From assembly GCA_947466005.1 (NCBI GenBank), contig CANIBV010000023.1:1-15944 (forward strand): a stretch of 15,944 nucleotides of DNA, written 5' to 3'. A program made the translations under genes and the position numbers. The number at the start of each line of letters is the position of its first letter. Positions within the stretch are counted from its first letter, which is position 1. This document shows, in pieces, positions 15,306 through 15,944 of the stretch. Origin of the DNA: Spartobacteria bacterium (GTDB lineage Bacteria; Verrucomicrobiota; Verrucomicrobiia; Chthoniobacterales; UBA6821). Below the pieces are notes generated by a model that was not told the origin of the DNA, made no database searches, and saw only the letters and a program-made list of their open reading frames with translations.

Positions 15306-15944
15306 TTATTTGGCGTTAGCTTCGGTGAATTGTGGGGAGTCGGGAAACTCCAGGGCCCGCGCTTTCATGGAGACATTGAGTAGCTCCCGGCCCACGACAA
15401 TCGGAAGTCGCTGAACTGCATCACCCCCGATCGGGGTTGGTTCGGAGGCCTGAGGTGCGGCATTGCGTCGCGGAGGCTCGCCTGAGCTGTTCTGCAGCTG
15501 AATGTCCTCGATCAGCAAGAAACACGGGGCCGATGACAGGGAGTTGATCAGCTCACGAAAGGAGCTCTGATTGCTGCGAAAGCTGACCCGCATGTTCGAT
15601 ATGGTCTCATAGGGGGATATTGGTTTGGGTGTTGGTGCTGCGGCAGCAGCTTTGCGCGCGGATTCTCTTTTAGCTCCACTGGCGGGGGTCTCGGTCCCCG
15701 ACCTGCTGAATTCCGCAATGATGAGCCCCTTTTTAGTGGCCAGAGTGTCCCCGAGCCAGCTCAGTACGGTGAGTTGCTTTGCGAGGTTGAGTGACTCCTC
15801 CGCGCCGGGAGGTTTGTTCTCGTATTCCTCCATCCCTAGATAAAATCCGGGAGGCAGCGTCGCTCCAGAGTTTGCCGCCAGGGTCTTGATTCGCGTGACC
15901 TCATTGCGAAGGGCATCTTGAAACTGCTGAGGCCTGTCCTGTGG
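15306..15944 (-). CDS. Amuc_1100-family pilus-like protein, C-terminal part (5' end outside window)
   Basis: The frame stays open to the right edge of the window, giving 212 visible residues up to a TAA at 15306-15308. The visible part starts PQDRPQQFQDALRNEVTRIK, then has LPPGFYLGMEEYENKPPG and a helix ESLNLAKQLTVLSWLGDTL. These fit the Amuc_1100 family, whose founding member is an outer-membrane-associated protein of Akkermansia muciniphila reported to signal through TLR2 and to resemble pilus assembly proteins in fold. A linker rich in Ala and Pro (about 90-110) precedes a second alpha/beta part with SFRELINSLSSAPCFLLIED. An internal ATG at 15833 is not the true start because the coding similarity continues upstream of it. 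It is the first visible gene of the right-hand run. Confidence 0.85.
   Translation of the reverse strand, partial: PQDRPQQFQDALRNEVTRIKTLAANSGATLPPGFYLGMEEYENKPPGAEESLNLAKQLTVLSWLGDTLATKKGLIIAEFSRSGTETPASGAKRESARKAAAAAPTPKPISPYETISNMRVSFRSNQSSFRELINSLSSAPCFLLIEDIQLQNSSGEPPRRNAAPQASEPTPIGGDAVQRLPIVVGRELLNVSMKARALEFPDSPQFTEANAK

Noticed and set aside
1..15944. Mobile element, CRISPR array or defence island
   Set aside because: I saw no transposase, integrase, terminal repeats, spaced direct repeats or known defence domains; the genes look like core genome.

Overview
The window comes from a bacterium, most likely a member of the Verrucomicrobiota. The strongest clue is a cluster whose encoded proteins match the pilus-like locus first named in Akkermansia muciniphila (Amuc_1098, Amuc_1099 and Amuc_1100 families). 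Two further traits fit but prove nothing: moderately high G+C, and start codons that mostly lack a clear Shine-Dalgarno sequence. I cannot place it below phylum level.

Layout. The left edge holds the 3' part of a plus-strand GT4-type glycosyltransferase (1-582). All other genes are on the minus strand and read from right to left. From the right edge they are: the C-terminal part of an Amuc_1100-family protein, an Amuc_1099-family membrane protein, two tandem Amuc_1098-family secretins, coaE, rho, tatA, a secreted endonuclease/exonuclease/phosphatase (EEP) family protein, and a thioredoxin-fold protein without its CxxC motif. After a 149-bp gap (4128-4276) comes a three-gene set: circularly permuted ATP-grasp, alpha-E protein and transglutaminase-like protein. 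This set ends convergently with the glycosyltransferase. Spacing is tight almost everywhere (a 4-bp overlap to gaps of 78 bp). The largest breaks are 114 bp before tatA and 149 bp before the ATP-grasp gene.

How the genes work together. The right half looks like a cell-envelope machine. The order Amuc_1100, 1099, 1098 resembles the pilO-pilP-pilQ order of type IV pilus operons: inner-membrane and periplasmic connectors followed by outer-membrane secretins. Two secretins of about 832 and 880 residues sit in tandem and are clearly paralogous. The housekeeping genes coaE and rho follow closely, and rho starts inside the coaE stop codon. The tatA gene has its own good Shine-Dalgarno and two small hairpins upstream, and heads a short run with the two exported proteins. 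The left trio is the known predicted peptide/amide-ligase cassette often found with Anbu proteasome-like peptidases; no Anbu gene lies in this window.

I see no tRNA, rRNA, insertion sequence, CRISPR array or phage gene. The points most worth following up are the secretin duplication, the thioredoxin-like protein without cysteines, and the altered RNA-binding motif and long low-complexity N-terminus of Rho.
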